6,602 bases of DNA from Sphingobium sp. GTDB lineage: Bacteria; Pseudomonadota; Alphaproteobacteria; Sphingomonadales; Sphingomonadaceae. Below, one piece after another: positions 5,360 through 6,602 of the stretch. Every line of letters starts with the position of its first letter. Position 1 is the stretch's first letter. Where the stretch lies: assembly GCA_020051025.1 (NCBI GenBank), contig JAGVJS010000216.1, positions 1 to 6,602 on the forward strand. The letters run 5' to 3'. The position numbers and the translations under genes are program-made. Below the pieces are notes generated by a model. That model had not been told where the DNA came from and did not search any database. It saw only the letters and a list, made by a program, of their open reading frames with translations.

Positions 5360-6602
5360 ATGCTGATGCCCGTCGGTCCTTCCGACCTCTACGAAAAGCG
5401 CAAGGGCGTCTATCCCAAGGCGGTGGACGGATTTTATCGCCGCCTGAAATGGGCGATCATGGCGGTGACACTGGCCATTTACTGGGGCACGCCCTGGATT
5501 CGCTGGGACCGTGGACCCTATGCGCCGGATCAGGCCGTGTTGATCGATCTGGCGCACCGCCGCTTCTACATGTTCGCGATCGAGATCTGGCCGCATGAAT
5601 TTTATTATGTGGCCGGCCTGCTCATCATGGCGGGGATCGGGCTGTTTCTGGTCACGTCGGCGGTGGGCCGGGCATGGTGCGGCTATGCCTGCCCGCAGAC
5701 GGTGTGGACCGACCTCTACCAGCATGTCGAGCGCGCGATCGACGGCGACCGCAATGCCCAGATCAGGTTGGCTAAGGCGCCCTGGAGCTTCGCGAAACTG
5801 ATCCGGCGCCTTGGCAAATGGAGCGTCTGGCTGGTCATCGCCTTCGCCACCGGCGGCGCGTGGATATTCTACTTCGCTGATGCGCCGGGCCTTAGTCAGG
5901 ATTTCTGGACCGGCCATGCCGCGCCGGTGGCCTATGCGACGGTGGCGGGGTTGACCGCCACGACCTTCATCCTGGGCGGTTTCATGCGGGAACAGGTGTG
6001 CATCCATATGTGCCCCTGGCCGCGCATCCAGACGGCGATGCTGGATGAGAAATCGCTGCTCGTGACGTACAAGGAGTGGCGTGGGGAAAAGCGCGGCAGC
6101 CTCAAGAAGGCCGAAGCCAATCCTGGTCTGTATGGCGACTGCATCGACTGCAACCAGTGCGTCGCGGTGTGTCCCACGGGCATCGATATTCGCGACGGCG
6201 CGCAGGTAGGCTGCATCACCTGCGCGCTGTGCATCGACGCCTGTGACAAGGTGATGGCGCAGGTCGGGCGACCACGTGGCCTGATCGACTATTGCACGCA
6301 GGAGGATGTAGAGGCGGAGCAGAAAGGCGCGCCACCCCGGCCGGTGTTGAAGACATTGCTGCGTCCACGCACTCTGGCCTATGCGACCGTGTGGCTGTCG
6401 ATCGGCGCGGCAATGCTGTTCGTTTTGGGCGCCCGCACCCGGATTGACATTGCCGTCCAGCAGGATCGCAACCCTATCTTCGTACGGCTGTCCGACGGCG
6501 CGATCCGCAATGCCTATATGGTCAAGGTTCGCAATATGGAGGCGCGGCCCCGGCCGGTGGAGGTCGCTGTCGAGGGGCTGCCCGGCGCGCTGCTGTGGAC
6601 CG
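5360..6602 (+). CDS. ccoG: cbb3 oxidase assembly protein CcoG/FixG, cupric reductase (3' end outside window)
   Basis: A membrane polyferredoxin that in Rhodobacter capsulatus acts as a Cu(II) reductase, supplying Cu(I) for the CuB centre of CcoN. The frame stays open to the window edge and gives 414 residues; the family is usually around 480, so the end of the C-terminal Ig-like domain is missing. Visible features: membrane helices at about 29-49, 82-102, 157-174, 190-209 and 339-357; GRAWCGYACPQTVW (103-116) with C107 and C111; EQVCIHMCPWPRIQ with C214 and C218; and two [4Fe-4S] ferredoxin motifs, C261-x2-C264-x2-C267-x3-C271-P and C285-x2-C288-x2-C291-x3-C295. The start is ATG 5360 or ATG 5366. 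Upstream there is only a weak ACGGG at the end of the palindromic repeat. A separate promoter is not evident. Confidence 0.95.
   Translation, partial: MLMPVGPSDLYEKRKGVYPKAVDGFYRRLKWAIMAVTLAIYWGTPWIRWDRGPYAPDQAVLIDLAHRRFYMFAIEIWPHEFYYVAGLLIMAGIGLFLVTSAVGRAWCGYACPQTVWTDLYQHVERAIDGDRNAQIRLAKAPWSFAKLIRRLGKWSVWLVIAFATGGAWIFYFADAPGLSQDFWTGHAAPVAYATVAGLTATTFILGGFMREQVCIHMCPWPRIQTAMLDEKSLLVTYKEWRGEKRGSLKKAEANPGLYGDCIDCNQCVAVCPTGIDIRDGAQVGCITCALCIDACDKVMAQVGRPRGLIDYCTQEDVEAEQKGAPPRPVLKTLLRPRTLAYATVWLSIGAAMLFVLGARTRIDIAVQQDRNPIFVRLSDGAIRNAYMVKVRNMEARPRPVEVAVEGLPGALLWT

Noticed and set aside
4307..6007. 566-codon open frame on the minus strand opposite ccoP and ccoG
   Set aside because: Same reasoning: it is antisense to motif-complete genes and crosses the palindromic repeat, with no family resemblance.

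Overview
The window carries a microaerobic respiration locus from a high-GC alphaproteobacterium. The protein sequences and the style of the palindromic intergenic repeats look most like a sphingomonad (Sphingomonas/Sphingobium group). That placement is by recognition, not by a database search. All genes are on the + strand.

Region 1 (1-1404) is regulatory. The window opens inside the C-terminal helix-turn-helix domain of a FixJ-type response regulator. A 408-nt gap follows, holding a 131-bp cruciform-forming repeat and then a promoter-like stretch with short phased repeats. Next comes a complete FNR-family regulator (called fnrL here) that retains the four cysteines expected for an oxygen-labile [4Fe-4S] cluster.

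Region 2 (1405-5251) is the structural operon of cytochrome cbb3 oxidase. A 259-nt gap contains a paired palindromic repeat and a near-perfect FNR box. It is followed by ccoN (catalytic subunit), ccoO (membrane monohaem cytochrome c), ccoQ (54 residues, overlapping both neighbours) and ccoP (dihaem cytochrome c). All haem and CuB ligands known for the family can be located.

Region 3 (5252-6602) starts with another paired palindromic repeat that reaches almost to the start codon of ccoG, the polyferredoxin-type copper reductase needed for oxidase assembly. ccoG runs off the right edge. ccoH, ccoI and ccoS would be expected beyond it.

Inferred logic: FixJ, presumably paired with a FixL upstream of the window, and FnrL report low oxygen. 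FnrL activates ccoN through the box at 1590-1603, the operon makes the high-affinity oxidase, and CcoG supplies reduced copper for its CuB site. No wholly new system is visible. The unusual parts are the non-coding DNA: every gap above 100 nt holds a long inverted repeat, two of these share fixed loops but covarying stems, and one lies against the ccoG ribosome-binding region. No convincing rho-independent terminator (stem plus T-run), tRNA, rRNA, CRISPR array or insertion sequence was found.
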